From positions 186,001-250,000 of the forward strand of contig NZ_QSNT01000002.1 in NCBI RefSeq assembly GCF_009498525.1: a stretch of 64,000 bases of DNA. The letters are read 5' to 3'. This stretch comes from Rhizobium sp. ICMP 5592 (GTDB lineage Bacteria; Pseudomonadota; Alphaproteobacteria; Rhizobiales; Rhizobiaceae). Positions 52,808-62,498 of this stretch are shown here, piece by piece; the stretch's first letter is position 1, and each line of letters starts with the position of its first letter. The notes beneath the pieces were generated by a model. The model was not told the origin of the DNA. It saw nothing but the letters and a program-made list of their open reading frames with translations, and ran no database searches. The position numbers were made by a program, and so were the translations under genes.

Positions 52808-53650
52808 ATGATGTTGCGATTTCCTGTCTTCGCCGTGTTCTTCCTGCTGACCTTGGTGGGTTGGAATGTTGCGAACGCCCAGGAGAAATCCTCCCGTCCG
52901 CAGCCTAGCCAATGCCAGGCGATCGCGCAGTCTTTGCCGAAGGCGACCTTTGCGAGCTTCTCGCCTCCCAGCCCGACGCTTGCCAAGGATGCGGTCAACG
53001 GCGATGTGAAAATCACCTTTCTCGGCCATGCCACCTTCTTCATCGAAACGCCTGGCGGCGTCTCGATCGCGACGGATTTCAGCGGCGCCTATCCGCCACC
53101 ATACACGCCGACCGCCGTCACCATGAACAAGGCGCATCCGACGCATTACACGCTGACGCCGGACCCGGCGATCAAATACGTGCTGCATGGCTGGAGTGAT
53201 ACGCCCGGCGAGCCGGTGAAGGTTCACCTGACCGTCGGCGATACGCTGATCCGCAATGTCGTCACCGATATCCGCTCGTGGTCGGGCGGGATCGAGCCCA
53301 ACGGCAATTCCATCTTCATCTTCGAAGTGGCCGGTCTCTGCATCGGCCATCTCGGACACCTGCATTTCGAGCTCAACGACAAGCAATATGCCGAGATCGG
53401 CCGCCTCGATGTGGTGATGGTGCCTGTCGACGGCGGATTGACCATGGGCGCGGACAGCATGAGCCGTGTGGTGAAGCGGCTGCGTTCGTCGCTGATCCTG
53501 CCGATGCACCGTTGGGGACCGCCGGTCGATCAGTTCCTGGCTCGTTTCGGTCCCGAATTCGACATCGGCTATGCGCCGGGCGCGACGACCACGGTGTCGT
53601 TGAAGACGTTGCCGCGCAAGCCGCTGATCTATGTGCTGAAGGGGCTGTGA
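52808..53650 (+). CDS. Exported MBL-fold-like protein
   Basis: 280 residues, signal peptide about 1-24 (ending VANAQ). Resembles UlaG-like metallo-beta-lactamase-fold proteins: FLGHATFFIET, GHLGHLHF in place of the usual HxHxDH, and a late PMHRWG. The metal-site aspartate/histidine pattern is altered, so activity is uncertain. Periplasmic by prediction. Alone between ymdB and yebC. Confidence 0.75.
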   Translation: MMLRFPVFAVFFLLTLVGWNVANAQEKSSRPQPSQCQAIAQSLPKATFASFSPPSPTLAKDAVNGDVKITFLGHATFFIETPGGVSIATDFSGAYPPPYTPTAVTMNKAHPTHYTLTPDPAIKYVLHGWSDTPGEPVKVHLTVGDTLIRNVVTDIRSWSGGIEPNGNSIFIFEVAGLCIGHLGHLHFELNDKQYAEIGRLDVVMVPVDGGLTMGADSMSRVVKRLRSSLILPMHRWGPPVDQFLARFGPEFDIGYAPGATTTVSLKTLPRKPLIYVLKGL

Positions 53651-53785
53651 GCCGATCAGCGTGACTCTTGCTTGAGAGGGCTCACAGCCGGGCCAGCCGC
53701 CTCTTTCTGGCTTTTTGCTTGAATGAAGGCGGCTTCGCTCTTATAAGGCGGCCCATTCCCAACAAAAGACGTGAACAGGGGTGCC

Positions 53786-54532
53786 ATGGCTGGCCATTCA
53801 CAGTTTAAAAACATCATGCACCGCAAGGGTCGTCAGGACTCGGTGCGTTCGAAAATGTTCTCGAAGCTGGCGCGCGAAATCACCGTCGCCGCGAAGGCGG
53901 GCTTACCTGACCCGACCATGAACGCGAGTCTGCGCCTGGCGATCCAGAACGCCAAGGCGCAGTCGATGCCGAAGGACAATATCGACCGCGCCATCAAGAA
54001 GGCGGCCGGCAGTGACGGCGAGAACTATGATGCGGTGCGCTACGAGGGCTATGGCCCCGGCGGCACGGCGATCATTGTGGAAGCACTGACCGACAACCGC
54101 AACCGCACCGCCTCGAATGTCCGCTCGATCTTCACCAAGGCCGGTGGCGCGCTTGGCGAAACCGGTTCCGTCTCCTTCTCCTTTGACCATGTCGGCGAGA
54201 TCACCTACAAGCCGATAGTCGGTGATGCCGACAAGGTCATGGAAGCGGCAATCGAAGCCGGCGCCGATGACGTCGAGAGTGACGAAGACGGCCACACCAT
54301 CATCTGCGGTTTCGAGGCGATGAACGAAGTCGCCAAGGCGCTGGAGGCGACGCTCGGCGAAGCCGAAACCGTTAAGGCGATCTGGCGCGCGCAGAACAAC
54401 GTACCGGTCGACGAAGAAAAGGCACAGTCGCTGATGAAGCTCATCGGCAGCCTGGAAGACGATGACGACGTGCAGAACGTCTACTCGAACTTCGAAGTTT
54501 CCGAAGAGGTCATGGCCAAGCTTTCGGCTTGA
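53786..54532 (+). CDS. YebC/PmpR family DNA-binding regulator
   Basis: 248 residues from [18 protein letters not shown], the standard start; an in-frame ATG at 53771 is less likely. DNA-binding protein of the YebC family, which includes regulators and, by recent work, translation factors for polyproline stretches. [21 protein letters not shown] is the family signature. Often adjacent to ruvC, as here apart from a converging gene. Confidence 0.95.
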   Translation: MAGHSQFKNIMHRKGRQDSVRSKMFSKLAREITVAAKAGLPDPTMNASLRLAIQNAKAQSMPKDNIDRAIKKAAGSDGENYDAVRYEGYGPGGTAIIVEALTDNRNRTASNVRSIFTKAGGALGETGSVSFSFDHVGEITYKPIVGDADKVMEAAIEAGADDVESDEDGHTIICGFEAMNEVAKALEATLGEAETVKAIWRAQNNVPVDEEKAQSLMKLIGSLEDDDDVQNVYSNFEVSEEVMAKLSA

Positions 54533-54549
54533 GTTGTGTCATCATTTGT

Positions 54550-54583
54550 AAAAGCCGGCTGCAGTGATGCGGCCGGCTTTTTG
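54550..54583. terminator. Bidirectional terminator
   Basis: AAAGCCGGC (54551-54559) with GCCGGCTTT (54572-54580); T runs on both strands. Ends yebC (+) and the LLM oxidoreductase (-). Confidence 0.88.
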
Positions 54584-54586
54584 ATT

Positions 54587-55585
54587 TTACAGCACCTTCT
54601 GGAAGCTCGGCAGCGTGGCGAATAGCTCCACTGACTTCAAGCGCGTTTCGATGTCGTGGATCGGCATCGAAATGATGACCTCGTCGGCTTCCGTATCCTT
54701 GATGAATTGCGAGAGCTTGGCCTCTGCGGTCGCGGGAGAGCCGACGACGGCGTAGCGCAGCGTGTGCTCGACGTTCAGCTTTTCCATCGGCGTCCAGAAG
54801 TCGTCCATGTCCTTGCGCGGACGCGGGAAGGGGCCGCGGACGTTGCGGCGCAGATTGACGAATTGTTGCTCGGCGGAGGTGAAGTGATATCGCGCTTCTT
54901 CATCCGTATCCGCCACCGAACCCATGACGCCGACCATAACGTGGGGCTTGTCGAGCGTTGCCGAGGGCGTGAAGCGATCGCGGTAGATGGCGACGGCGTC
55001 GAGCAGGGCTTCCGGAGCGAAATGCGAGGCGAAGGCATAGGGCAGGCCGAGCATGGCGGCGAGATGGGCGCTGTAGTGGCTCGATCCGAGCAGCCAGATC
55101 GGCACTCTGGCGCCGTTACCGGGCACGGCAAGGATCGACTGGTTCTCGTCGGCAGGGCTGAACAGATGTTGCAGCTCGATGATGTCGTTGGGGAAGCTTT
55201 GCGCACCGGCGTCGAGATTGCGGCGCAGCGCCTGGGCGGTCCGCATATCCGTGCCCGGAGCCCGGCCGAGGCCGAGATCGACGCGGCCGGGGAACAGGGC
55301 TTCCAGCGTGCCGAACTGCTCGGCGATCACCAGCGGCGCATGGTTGGGCAGCATGACGCCGCCCGAGCCGATGCGGATGCGCGAGGTCGCGGCGCCGACA
55401 TGGCCGATCACGACCGCCGTGGCGGCGCTGGCAACGCCCGGCATGCCGTGATGCTCCGCCAGCCAGAACCTGGTGTAGCCAAGCTCCTCCGCCTTTTGCG
55501 CCATCCTTTTGGAACCTTCAAAAGATTGGCTGACGGTGCTGCCTTCGGCAACGGGCGAGAGATCGAGAATGGAAAAGGGGACCAT
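54587..55585 (-). CDS. LLM-class flavin-dependent oxidoreductase
   Basis: 332 residues of the luciferase-like monooxygenase family: [13 protein letters not shown] start, [62 protein letters not shown]-dependent TIM barrel; substrate unknown (YhbW-like subgroup). Converges on yebC and is divergent from ruvC. Confidence 0.92.
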   Translation of the reverse strand: MVPFSILDLSPVAEGSTVSQSFEGSKRMAQKAEELGYTRFWLAEHHGMPGVASAATAVVIGHVGAATSRIRIGSGGVMLPNHAPLVIAEQFGTLEALFPGRVDLGLGRAPGTDMRTAQALRRNLDAGAQSFPNDIIELQHLFSPADENQSILAVPGNGARVPIWLLGSSHYSAHLAAMLGLPYAFASHFAPEALLDAVAIYRDRFTPSATLDKPHVMVGVMGSVADTDEEARYHFTSAEQQFVNLRRNVRGPFPRPRKDMDDFWTPMEKLNVEHTLRYAVVGSPATAEAKLSQFIKDTEADEVIISMPIHDIETRLKSVELFATLPSFQKVL

Positions 55586-55780
55586 GGCAAGAGACCTGCG
55601 TGGTGAAAGGGAGTTTGATGCTTCCCATGTAGGAGCGCGGACACGTCATTCCAAACCCCGCCTTGCCGATTTTCTCGCCGTGCTTTCAAAGTGCCGGAAT
55701 TGGGCGCTCGGCTGTGAAATGTTTTTGTTTTGTTCACATTTTTCTGGCACATCTCAGCCTCGAAAGATAGGTTGACCCCC

Positions 55781-56293
55781 ATGCAAAACACGATTCGCAT
55801 CATCGGCATCGATCCGGGCCTGCGCCGCACCGGTTGGGGCGTGATCGATACGCTCGGCAATTCGCTGCGTTTCGTTGCCTCGGGAACGGTGACCTCGGAT
55901 GGCGATATGGATCTCGCCTCCCGCCTCTGCCAGCTTCACGACGGACTTGCCGATATCGTTCATAGCTACAAGCCAGATGAGGCGGCCGTCGAGCAAACCT
56001 TCGTCAACAAGGATGCGGTGGCGACGTTGAAGCTCGGCCAGGCACGAGGTATCGCCATGCTGGTGCCAGCACGCGCCGGGTTGCCGGTTGCCGAATATGC
56101 CCCGAATGCAGTCAAGAAGTCTGTCATCGGTGTCGGTCACGGTGAGAAGCGGCAGATCCACATGATGCTGAAGATCCTGATGCCGAAAGCTGAATTTAAA
56201 GGCGACGACGCCGCTGACGCGCTCGCCATCGCCATCTGCCACGCCCATAATCGCGGTGCTAGCCGGCTGCGACAGGCGGCATTGGCGGGGTAG
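55781..56293 (+). CDS. ruvC: Holliday junction endonuclease RuvC
   Basis: 170 residues. Cleaves Holliday junctions as a dimer. The acidic active site is complete: D11 (GIDPG), E71 (AVEQTF), D143 and D146 (GDDAADAL). Start at 55781 (MQNTIRIIG) gives family length. Followed not by ruvA but by a vapBC module, whose promoter region begins right after this stop. Confidence 0.96.
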   Translation: MQNTIRIIGIDPGLRRTGWGVIDTLGNSLRFVASGTVTSDGDMDLASRLCQLHDGLADIVHSYKPDEAAVEQTFVNKDAVATLKLGQARGIAMLVPARAGLPVAEYAPNAVKKSVIGVGHGEKRQIHMMLKILMPKAEFKGDDAADALAIAICHAHNRGASRLRQAALAG

Positions 56294-56296
56294 TTT

Positions 56297-56311
56297 GTTC
56301 TTGACTTGTTC
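56297..56311 (+). promoter_or_regulatory. SOS (LexA) box, GTTC-N7-GTTC
   Basis: GTTC at 56297-56300 and GTTC at 56308-56311 with exactly 7 bases between, the direct-repeat LexA box of alphaproteobacteria. It overlaps the -35 region of the vapBC promoter. Confidence 0.7.
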
Positions 56312-56335
56312 TTATGGTAATGATAATTCTTACCA
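56300..56335 (+). promoter_or_regulatory. vapBC promoter and palindromic operator
   Basis: CTTGAC (56300-56305) and GATAAT (56322-56327), 16-base spacer. The inverted repeat TGGTAA-N9-TTACCA (56315-56320 and 56330-56335) spans the -10, as expected for VapBC autorepression. Confidence 0.65.
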
Positions 56336-56354
56336 CGAGATCTGGAGAGCAAGA

Positions 56355-56606
56355 ATGCGTGTGACATCCAAAGGGCAGGTGACCATTCCGCGCGACTTGC
56401 GCGAGTTGGCTGGCATAGAGCTTAACAGCGAAGTCATATTTACCGTCGAGGATGGAAAGCTGGTTGTTTCGCCCAAGAATGGTAAGCGAGAAATCGAGGA
56501 TCGCCAGCGGCTTGATCGGTTCATGGCCACTCTCAAACGCCTGGAAGGCACCGGCGATCAGGATATCGATGCCGAAGCGCTGATGTCGATGACACGTGAC
56601 CGGTAA
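56355..56606 (+). CDS. vapB: AbrB-type antitoxin VapB
   Basis: 83 residues: swapped-hairpin AbrB/MazE DNA-binding domain (MRVTSKGQVTIPRDLRELAGI, ELNSEVIFTVEDGKLVV) and a C-terminal tail (ALKRLEGTGDQ-like region) that should wrap the toxin. The ATG at 56355 follows GGAGAGCAAGA. VapC begins 2 bp after its stop. It likely autoregulates through the TGGTAA/TTACCA palindrome upstream. Confidence 0.87.
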   Translation: MRVTSKGQVTIPRDLRELAGIELNSEVIFTVEDGKLVVSPKNGKREIEDRQRLDRFMATLKRLEGTGDQDIDAEALMSMTRDR

Positions 56607-56608
56607 TC

Positions 56609-57022
56609 ATGGTCACGATCGTCGATACGAATGTGCTGGTTGATTTGGCCATGCCCGGTTCAGCTTGGCATGGTTGGTCCAGCGGACAGGTCTTTTCTGC
56701 TTTCAAGCAGGGGCCGGTCGTTATCAATCCCATCATCTATGCGGAATTTTCGGTGCGTTACAGCAGCATGGATCGGGTGGACGAGCTATTGCCGCAGAGC
56801 GAATTTCGCCGGGAGAGCCTGCCTTGGTCGGCAGCCTTTGCCGCTGCGGCAGCCTTTAGGGTCTACCGTCAGGCTGGCGGCGGAAGGGAGCGCATCCTTC
56901 CGGATTTTTTGATCGGCGCGCACGCTGCAGTGCGCGGCTATTCCATACTGACGCGGGATCCCAAGGGCTACCGCTCATACTTTCCTTCGCTTGACCTCAT
57001 CACTCCCGAAACCCATCCCTGA
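56609..57022 (+). CDS. vapC: PIN-domain toxin VapC
   Basis: 137 residues. PIN ribonuclease fold with a complete acidic site: D6 (VDTNVLVD), E46 (YAEFSVR), D99 (LPDFLIGAHA), D117 (TRDPKGY). VapC toxins cut specific tRNA or rRNA sites and are held inactive by VapB. The gene ends 12 bp before ruvA, so ruvA is likely expressed from the same transcript. Confidence 0.9.
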   Translation: MVTIVDTNVLVDLAMPGSAWHGWSSGQVFSAFKQGPVVINPIIYAEFSVRYSSMDRVDELLPQSEFRRESLPWSAAFAAAAAFRVYRQAGGGRERILPDFLIGAHAAVRGYSILTRDPKGYRSYFPSLDLITPETHP

Positions 57023-57034
57023 CGGACATCATTC

Positions 57035-57649
57035 ATGATCGGCAAGTTGAAAGGCACAATCGAAGAGATCGGCGAGGACTATGCGCTCGTGGATGTGCAT
57101 GGTGTCTGCTACGTCGCCTATTGCTCCGCGCGGACGCTCTCGAAGCTCGGCTCGGTCGGCGAGGCCTGTATTCTCTTCATCGAGACCTATGTCCGCGAGG
57201 ACCAGATCCGGCTTTTCGGCTTCATGGCGGTGCTGGAGCGGGAGTGGTTCAATCTTCTGCAGACCGTGCAGGGTGTCGGTGCCAAGGTGGCGCTGGCGTT
57301 GCTGTCGACGCTGACGCCGTCGGAGCTTGCCAATGCCATCGCGCTCCAGGATCGCACGGCCGTGTCGCGGGCGCCGGGCGTCGGGCCGAAGGTGGCCATG
57401 CGGATTGTCACCGAACTGAAGAACAAGGTGCCGGCCTTCGCCGGCGAAGCGACGAATATCGGCTTCAAACAGGAGCTGGGCGAAGGCGTGGCCTCGGCGC
57501 CGGTGTCCGATGCCGTCTCGGCTCTCACCAATCTCGGCTATTCCCGCGACCAGGCCGCGAATGCCATCGCGGCAGCGATGAAGGTGGCCGGGGACGAAGC
57601 CGATAGCGCCAGGCTGATCCGGCTGGGATTGAAGGAGCTTTCGCGGTGA
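57035..57649 (+). CDS. ruvA: Holliday junction DNA helicase subunit RuvA
   Basis: 204 residues: OB-fold N-terminal domain ([26 protein letters not shown]), two helix-hairpin-helix motifs ([27 protein letters not shown]) and a C-terminal RuvB-binding domain. Binds junction DNA and loads RuvB. Twelve bases downstream of vapC. Confidence 0.96.
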   Translation: MIGKLKGTIEEIGEDYALVDVHGVCYVAYCSARTLSKLGSVGEACILFIETYVREDQIRLFGFMAVLEREWFNLLQTVQGVGAKVALALLSTLTPSELANAIALQDRTAVSRAPGVGPKVAMRIVTELKNKVPAFAGEATNIGFKQELGEGVASAPVSDAVSALTNLGYSRDQAANAIAAAMKVAGDEADSARLIRLGLKELSR

Positions 57650-57810
57650 TTCTTTGCACCTGTCCCCATTCCTTACTATTGTCTCAAAGTAAGGGGATCG
57701 ACTCGTGCTGCTCTTCTGCGGAACGATGATCACCGAAGGGTAGACCATGGCGCCGTCGTGACCTTTGATGCCAAAGCCGTGAAATATATACCGGGAATGG
57801 AACTTCTGAC
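57650..57810 (+). other. 161-bp ruvA-ruvB gap with hairpin
   Basis: Unusually long for this gene pair. It contains an imperfect inverted repeat: CCTTACT (57671-57677) with AGTAAGG (57689-57695), flanked by CCCC/GGGG. A plus-strand frame ends in an ATGA overlap with ruvB but has no start codon. I can support no gene. Confidence 0.5.
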
Positions 57811-58854
57811 ATGAGTGAAGCCGCGCGTTTGATATCGCCGGAAAAGCGGGGCGAAGACCTGGATGTGACGCTCCGGCCGCAGTCGCTGGACGAATTCACC
57901 GGCCAGGCGGAGGCCCGCGCCAATCTGAAGGTCTTTATCGAAGCCGCCAAGGGGCGTGGCGAGGCGTTGGACCATGTGCTGTTCGTCGGACCGCCCGGTC
58001 TCGGCAAGACGACGTTGGCGCAGATCATGGCCAAGGAACTCGGCGTCAATTTCCGCTCCACTTCCGGCCCGGTCATCGCCAAGGCCGGCGATCTTGCTGC
58101 ACTTCTCACCAATCTCGAAGAGCGTGATGTGCTCTTCATCGATGAAATCCATCGCCTCAATCCGGCCGTCGAGGAAATCCTTTATCCGGCCATGGAGGAT
58201 TTCCAGCTCGATCTGATCATCGGCGAAGGCCCGGCCGCGCGCTCGGTCAAGATCGATCTGGCAAAATTCACGCTGGTCGCCGCCACCACCCGTCTTGGCC
58301 TGCTGACGACGCCGCTGCGCGATCGTTTCGGCATTCCGGTCCGCCTGAGCTTCTATACGGTTGAAGAGCTGGAGCTGATCGTCCGGCGTGGTGCGCGATT
58401 GATGGGGCTCGGCATCACCGAAGAGGGCGCGCGCGAGATTGCCAGGCGCGCCCGCGGCACGCCGCGCATCGCCGGCCGCCTGCTGCGCCGCGTGCGCGAT
58501 TTTGCCGAGGTGGCGAAGGCCGAAGCGGTAACCCGCGAGATCGCCGACGAAGCCTTGACGCGCCTACTGGTCGACAATGTCGGTTTCGATCAGCTCGACA
58601 AGCGCTATCTCAACATGATCGCCGTCAATTTCGGCGGCGGCCCGGTCGGCATCGAAACCATTGCCGCGGGTCTCTCCGAACCGCGTGACGCGATCGAGGA
58701 TATTATCGAGCCCTATATGATCCAGCAGGGTTTCATCCAGCGCACGTCGCGCGGCCGCGTGCTGACGGCGATTGCCTGGAAACATCTTGGCTTGCAGCCG
58801 CCGAAGGAGCTGGAGGCAGCGCAATTCGGGCTGTTCCAGGGGGATGCCGAGTGA
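57811..58854 (+). CDS. ruvB: Holliday junction branch-migration ATPase RuvB
   Basis: 347 residues, AAA+ motor: Walker [10 protein letters not shown], Walker B LFIDEIH, sensor ATTRLG, arginine finger region RDRFGIP, C-terminal winged helix ([18 protein letters not shown]). Drives branch migration with RuvA. The next gene starts on GTGA overlapping its stop. Confidence 0.97.
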   Translation: MSEAARLISPEKRGEDLDVTLRPQSLDEFTGQAEARANLKVFIEAAKGRGEALDHVLFVGPPGLGKTTLAQIMAKELGVNFRSTSGPVIAKAGDLAALLTNLEERDVLFIDEIHRLNPAVEEILYPAMEDFQLDLIIGEGPAARSVKIDLAKFTLVAATTRLGLLTTPLRDRFGIPVRLSFYTVEELELIVRRGARLMGLGITEEGAREIARRARGTPRIAGRLLRRVRDFAEVAKAEAVTREIADEALTRLLVDNVGFDQLDKRYLNMIAVNFGGGPVGIETIAAGLSEPRDAIEDIIEPYMIQQGFIQRTSRGRVLTAIAWKHLGLQPPKELEAAQFGLFQGDAE

Positions 58855-59771
58855 TCAGCCGTCGCGGCTTCCTGAAGCTTTTCGGCGGCAGTATCGCCGG
58901 GTTGATGACGCTTGGTGGCTATGCCTTCGGATTTGAGCCGATCATCCGTCTGAACGTGACCCCCTACCAGTTGACGCCACCGGGCTGGACACCGGGGTTG
59001 AAGCTGAAGATCGTCGTCCTCACGGATTTCCATGCCTGCGAACCATGGATGACGGCTGGTCGCATCGCATCCATTTGCGAACATGCCAACAGTCTTGGCG
59101 GTGATATCATCGTTCTGCTCGGCGATTACACGTCCGGGACGGAGTTTGTGACCGGCCGTGTCGACCATCGCGTTTGGGCGGCGGAACTGGCGACCTTGAA
59201 GGCGCCGCTCGGTGTGCACGCCATCATCGGCAATCATGACTGGTGGCATGACGCAGCCGCGCAGAAGAGCGGTCATGGCCCGACTTTCAGCCACAAGGCG
59301 CTGGCCGATGTCGGCATCCCGGTCTATTCCAACCGCGCGGTGCGCCTGGAAAAGGATGGACAGGGCTTCTGGCTGGCCGGTCTCGAAGATCAGCTCGCTT
59401 TGCGCCGGAGTGTCCGCTGGAGGCGGCCGGTGACCACGGGGCTTGATGATCTCGACGGCACGCTGGCGCAGGTCAATGACGCTGCGCCCATTATCCTGCT
59501 TGCCCATGAGCCTGATATCTTTCCGACCGTCCCGTCGCGGGTATCGGTGACGCTGTCAGGGCATACGCATGGCGGGCAGGTCCGGATTCTCGGCTGGTCG
59601 CCCTATCTGCCGTCGCGCTATGGCGATCGGTATGTGTATGGCCATATCATCGAGGAGCGCCGCCATCTCGTCGTCTCCGGCGGTCTCGGCTGTTCGGTGG
59701 CGCCGGTCCGCTTCGGCGTCCCGCCGGAAATCGTCGTGGTCGATCTGGGAGAAGACAATGCCGAAGCGTAA
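58851..59771 (+). CDS. Tat-exported metallophosphoesterase
   Basis: 306 residues. Twin-arginine signal SRRGFLKLF near the N-terminus, then a calcineurin-type core: [31 protein letters not shown] and SGHTHGGQ. Resembles the YaeI-like phosphodiesterase group. GTG start overlaps the ruvB stop (GTGA), so it is part of the ruvB transcript. Confidence 0.9.
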   Translation: MISRRGFLKLFGGSIAGLMTLGGYAFGFEPIIRLNVTPYQLTPPGWTPGLKLKIVVLTDFHACEPWMTAGRIASICEHANSLGGDIIVLLGDYTSGTEFVTGRVDHRVWAAELATLKAPLGVHAIIGNHDWWHDAAAQKSGHGPTFSHKALADVGIPVYSNRAVRLEKDGQGFWLAGLEDQLALRRSVRWRRPVTTGLDDLDGTLAQVNDAAPIILLAHEPDIFPTVPSRVSVTLSGHTHGGQVRILGWSPYLPSRYGDRYVYGHIIEERRHLVVSGGLGCSVAPVRFGVPPEIVVVDLGEDNAEA

Positions 59772-60267
59772 GCTTATCAGGCTGAATGCCGGCCGCTCCC
59801 GATTCCAGATGCGCGTCGCGGGTCTTGGCTTTCGCGACGGGCATGTACTCGTTCACCGCGCTGAGCATGAGCCGTTCTGGACCTTTCCGGGCGGTCGGGC
59901 CGAGATCGGCGAGACGTCGGAGGAGACGTTGCAGCGCGAGATGGTCGAGGAGCTGGGGGTCGAGGTGGCGGTCGGCCGGCTGCTCTGGATGGTGGAGAAT
60001 TTTTTTCACTACGAGCAGCGCGACTGGCACGAGCTGGGATTATATTATCTGATGGATATCCCGCAGAGTTTCCCGTTTCACCCCGGGAAGATCGTTCATC
60101 GCATCGAGGATGGCGACAACCATCTCGAGTTCAAATGGGTGCGAGCGACGAAAGAGGCGCTGGTCGCGCTCAATATCCCGCCCTATTTCATCGCCGACGA
60201 GATCGAGAACCTGCCGCTGTCGCCGCGTCATCTGGTCTGGCGGGATGGCGACCTGGACAAAGCCTAG
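59758..60267 (+). CDS. Nudix hydrolase
   Basis: 169 residues. Nudix box complete at about 46-68: GGRAEIGETSEETLQREMVEELG. Hydrolyses a nucleoside-diphosphate-linked compound. Overlaps the phosphoesterase gene by 14 bp, so cotranslated. Substrate unknown. Confidence 0.92.
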   Translation: MPKRKLIRLNAGRSRFQMRVAGLGFRDGHVLVHRAEHEPFWTFPGGRAEIGETSEETLQREMVEELGVEVAVGRLLWMVENFFHYEQRDWHELGLYYLMDIPQSFPFHPGKIVHRIEDGDNHLEFKWVRATKEALVALNIPPYFIADEIENLPLSPRHLVWRDGDLDKA

Positions 60268-60281
60268 AGGGGGAGTGATGC

Positions 60282-60845
60282 ATGTCCGCTTTCGATCCGA
60301 CCCGCGTCTTCCGCAAGCTCGCCTATAACAATGCCCTGGCGAACGCCCGGCTCTATCGGGCTTGCGCCGCGCTTCAGCCCGGCGAATTCGAAGCGAAACG
60401 TGTCAGCTTCTTTCCGTCGATCAAGGCGACGCTCAATCATATCCTGATCGTCGACTGGTTTTATGTCGATGCGCTGGAAGGCGGCACGCTCGGCATGAAG
60501 GCTTTCGAAGTCGATGAGCCGTTCGACACACTCGAGGCCCTGTCGGTCGAGCAGGGCAGGGTGGATCGGCGACTTGTTGCCCTGAGCGAGGGCCTCGATC
60601 CCGATGCACTTGCAAGGGCGATCGATCTTCATCGTGGCAATCGTATCCAGCGTGAGCGGGCTGAGGATGTGCTCAGTCATCTGTTCCAGCATCAGACCCA
60701 TCATCGCGGTCAGGTGCATGCCATGCTAGCCGGCAGCAGCGTCGCCCCGCCGCAACTGGATGAGTTCATCGTTGCCGATGATGCCAGGTTTCGCGGCGAG
60801 GAACTGATGGAGCTTGGCTGGGATGAGGCGATGCTGATGCGTTAG
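60282..60845 (+). CDS. DinB-family protein
   Basis: 187 residues, four-helix bundle with the histidines of a metal site: NHILIVDWFY and QHQTHHRGQVHAML. Often a thiol transferase or stress protein; function unknown. It ends the ruvB-phosphoesterase-Nudix run by spacing (14 bp). Confidence 0.9.
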   Translation: MSAFDPTRVFRKLAYNNALANARLYRACAALQPGEFEAKRVSFFPSIKATLNHILIVDWFYVDALEGGTLGMKAFEVDEPFDTLEALSVEQGRVDRRLVALSEGLDPDALARAIDLHRGNRIQRERAEDVLSHLFQHQTHHRGQVHAMLAGSSVAPPQLDEFIVADDARFRGEELMELGWDEAMLMR

Positions 60846-60874
60846 CAGCCTCGCCGTCGGTTACCTCTTTTTGC

Positions 60875-61861
60875 TCACGCCGCGGAAGCGGAAACGTGGT
60901 TGCATTCAAGCTCCCCGATCGCGGCGAAAAGCTCCGCATCCTCGCCAATGCCGGCATTGGGCGTCGTCAGCAGCGTGTCGCCATAGAAGACTGAATTGGC
61001 GCCTGCGACGAGACACAGGATTTGTGCTTCACGATTGAGGTTCGAGCGCCCGGCTGAAAGCCGCACCGTCGAAGCCGGCATGACGAGGCGGGCTGTTGCC
61101 ACCATACGCACCAGCTCCAGCGGGTCTATCACCGGCTGTTTTGCCAGAGGCGTGCCCTCGACCGGAACAAGCGCATTGATCGGCACGCTTTCGGGGTGCG
61201 GCGTCATCCCCGCAAGGACATGCAGCATCGAGGCACGGTCACGGATCGTCTCACCCATGCCGATAATGCCGCCGCAACACAGGTCGATGCCGAAGGAACG
61301 CACCGTTGCCAGCGTATCCAGCCGGTCCTGATAGGTGCGGGTCGTGATGATCCGGCCGTAGAATTCCGGGCTGGTATCGAGATTGTGGTTGTAGGCGGTG
61401 AGGCCAGCGGTGGCGAGCCGTTCGGCCTGGTGGGGCTTCAGCATGCCGAGGGTGACACAGGCTTCCATGCCGAGGGCGCGGACGCCCTCGACCATCTCGA
61501 TGACGGCATCGAACTCGCGGCCGTCACGGACCTGGCGCCAGGCAGCGCCCATGCAGAAGCGCTCGGCTCCGGCCGCCTTGGCGGTTGCGGCCATGGCCAC
61601 CACGCTTTCAGGATCCATCAGCGTGTCGCGGGTCAGGTCAACCTCGCGGTGATGCGCCGATTGCGGGCAATAGGCGCAATTCTCCGGGCATCCGCCGGTC
61701 TTGATCGACAGCAGACTGGCCTTCTGAACCTTGTTGGGGTCGTGACGCATGCGGTGCACGGCATTGGCCCGCCCGACAAGCTCCAGCAAAGGCAGCTTGT
61801 GCAGGTCGATGATCTCGTCGATGGCCCAGTCATGCCGGATCGTACCATCCGCCGCCATCAT
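60875..61861 (-). CDS. bioB: Biotin synthase
   Basis: Radical-SAM enzyme that inserts sulphur into dethiobiotin. 328 residues; CxxxCxxC at C58, C62, C65 ([13 protein letters not shown]), [12 protein letters not shown], and the second-cluster region. Start at 61861 (ATG, second ATG at 61858) overlaps the bioY stop, so the two are coupled. The rest of the bio operon is not in the window. Control is probably by BioR at bioY. Confidence 0.96.
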   Translation of the reverse strand: MMAADGTIRHDWAIDEIIDLHKLPLLELVGRANAVHRMRHDPNKVQKASLLSIKTGGCPENCAYCPQSAHHREVDLTRDTLMDPESVVAMAATAKAAGAERFCMGAAWRQVRDGREFDAVIEMVEGVRALGMEACVTLGMLKPHQAERLATAGLTAYNHNLDTSPEFYGRIITTRTYQDRLDTLATVRSFGIDLCCGGIIGMGETIRDRASMLHVLAGMTPHPESVPINALVPVEGTPLAKQPVIDPLELVRMVATARLVMPASTVRLSAGRSNLNREAQILCLVAGANSVFYGDTLLTTPNAGIGEDAELFAAIGELECNHVSASAA

Positions 61862-62433
61862 GGGCGCTGCCCCCGAAGCTGTGTGAATACTGCCGGCAAT
61901 GTCGCCCCACCTGCCGCGACCAGGCCGATTTTCACGAGGTCGCCAAGCAGGAACGGAATGACGCCGACGCTCAGCAGGCGGTCGAGCGGCACATAGGCCG
62001 CGAGCCATGCCAAGCCGAGCGCATAGACGATCACGAGCCCGGCAAGCATGGCGCCCGTACGGCCGACGAGGCCTCTGCCGAGCGCCAGCGTGCCCACCAG
62101 CCAGGAGGCGACGAGATAACCGGCAAGATAGCCGCCGGTCGGTCCGGCCATATAGGCAAGCCCGATGCCGCGCTCCGGCGAGCCGGAGAAGACGGGCAGC
62201 CCTGCGGCGCCAGCCACGAGATAGGCGAAGAAAATCGCGACGGCGATGCGTGGCCCAAAGGCGATCGCTAATGCCATGACGGCGAGCGTATGCAGGGTCA
62301 TGGGCACGGGCCAGAACGGAATCTGCGTCTTGGCGGCAATCGTCATCAGCGCCGCGCCGGCAATGATCGTCAGCGCGGTTCGCACGGGAGATGTAAATCG
62401 TCTTTCGATGGGGTTGGCGGTGGGGTGGGTCAT
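61858..62433 (-). CDS. bioY: Biotin transporter BioY
   Basis: 191 residues, about six membrane helices; [21 protein letters not shown] and [14 protein letters not shown] are BioY landmarks. Substrate-binding S-component of an ECF-type biotin importer or a solo transporter; no energising AT-components are adjacent. AGAGGAG SD. Two BioR boxes lie just upstream. Confidence 0.95.
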   Translation of the reverse strand: MTHPTANPIERRFTSPVRTALTIIAGAALMTIAAKTQIPFWPVPMTLHTLAVMALAIAFGPRIAVAIFFAYLVAGAAGLPVFSGSPERGIGLAYMAGPTGGYLAGYLVASWLVGTLALGRGLVGRTGAMLAGLVIVYALGLAWLAAYVPLDRLLSVGVIPFLLGDLVKIGLVAAGGATLPAVFTQLRGQRP

Positions 62434-62453
62434 GCCGATGCTCCTCTGACAAA

Positions 62454-62494
62454 TTATAGATAATATTGCGATTCTATCGCTAAATTATCTATAA
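62454..62494 (-). promoter_or_regulatory. Two BioR boxes before bioY-bioB
   Basis: TTATAGATAA at 62454-62463 and TTATCTATAA at 62485-62494, the palindromic BioR site of alphaproteobacteria in both orientations, 21 bases apart. The nearer box lies 20 bp from the bioY start. BioR (GntR family) would repress biotin uptake and synthesis. Confidence 0.85.
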
Positions 62495-62498
62495 AGCT

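Noticed and set aside
55700..55780. Possible SOS box upstream of ruvC
   Set aside because: GTTC occurs near 55732 but the second GTTC at 7-base spacing is absent.
57684..57814. Plus-strand frame ending in an ATGA overlap with ruvB
   Set aside because: No start codon in the open part of the frame; the overlap is probably chance.
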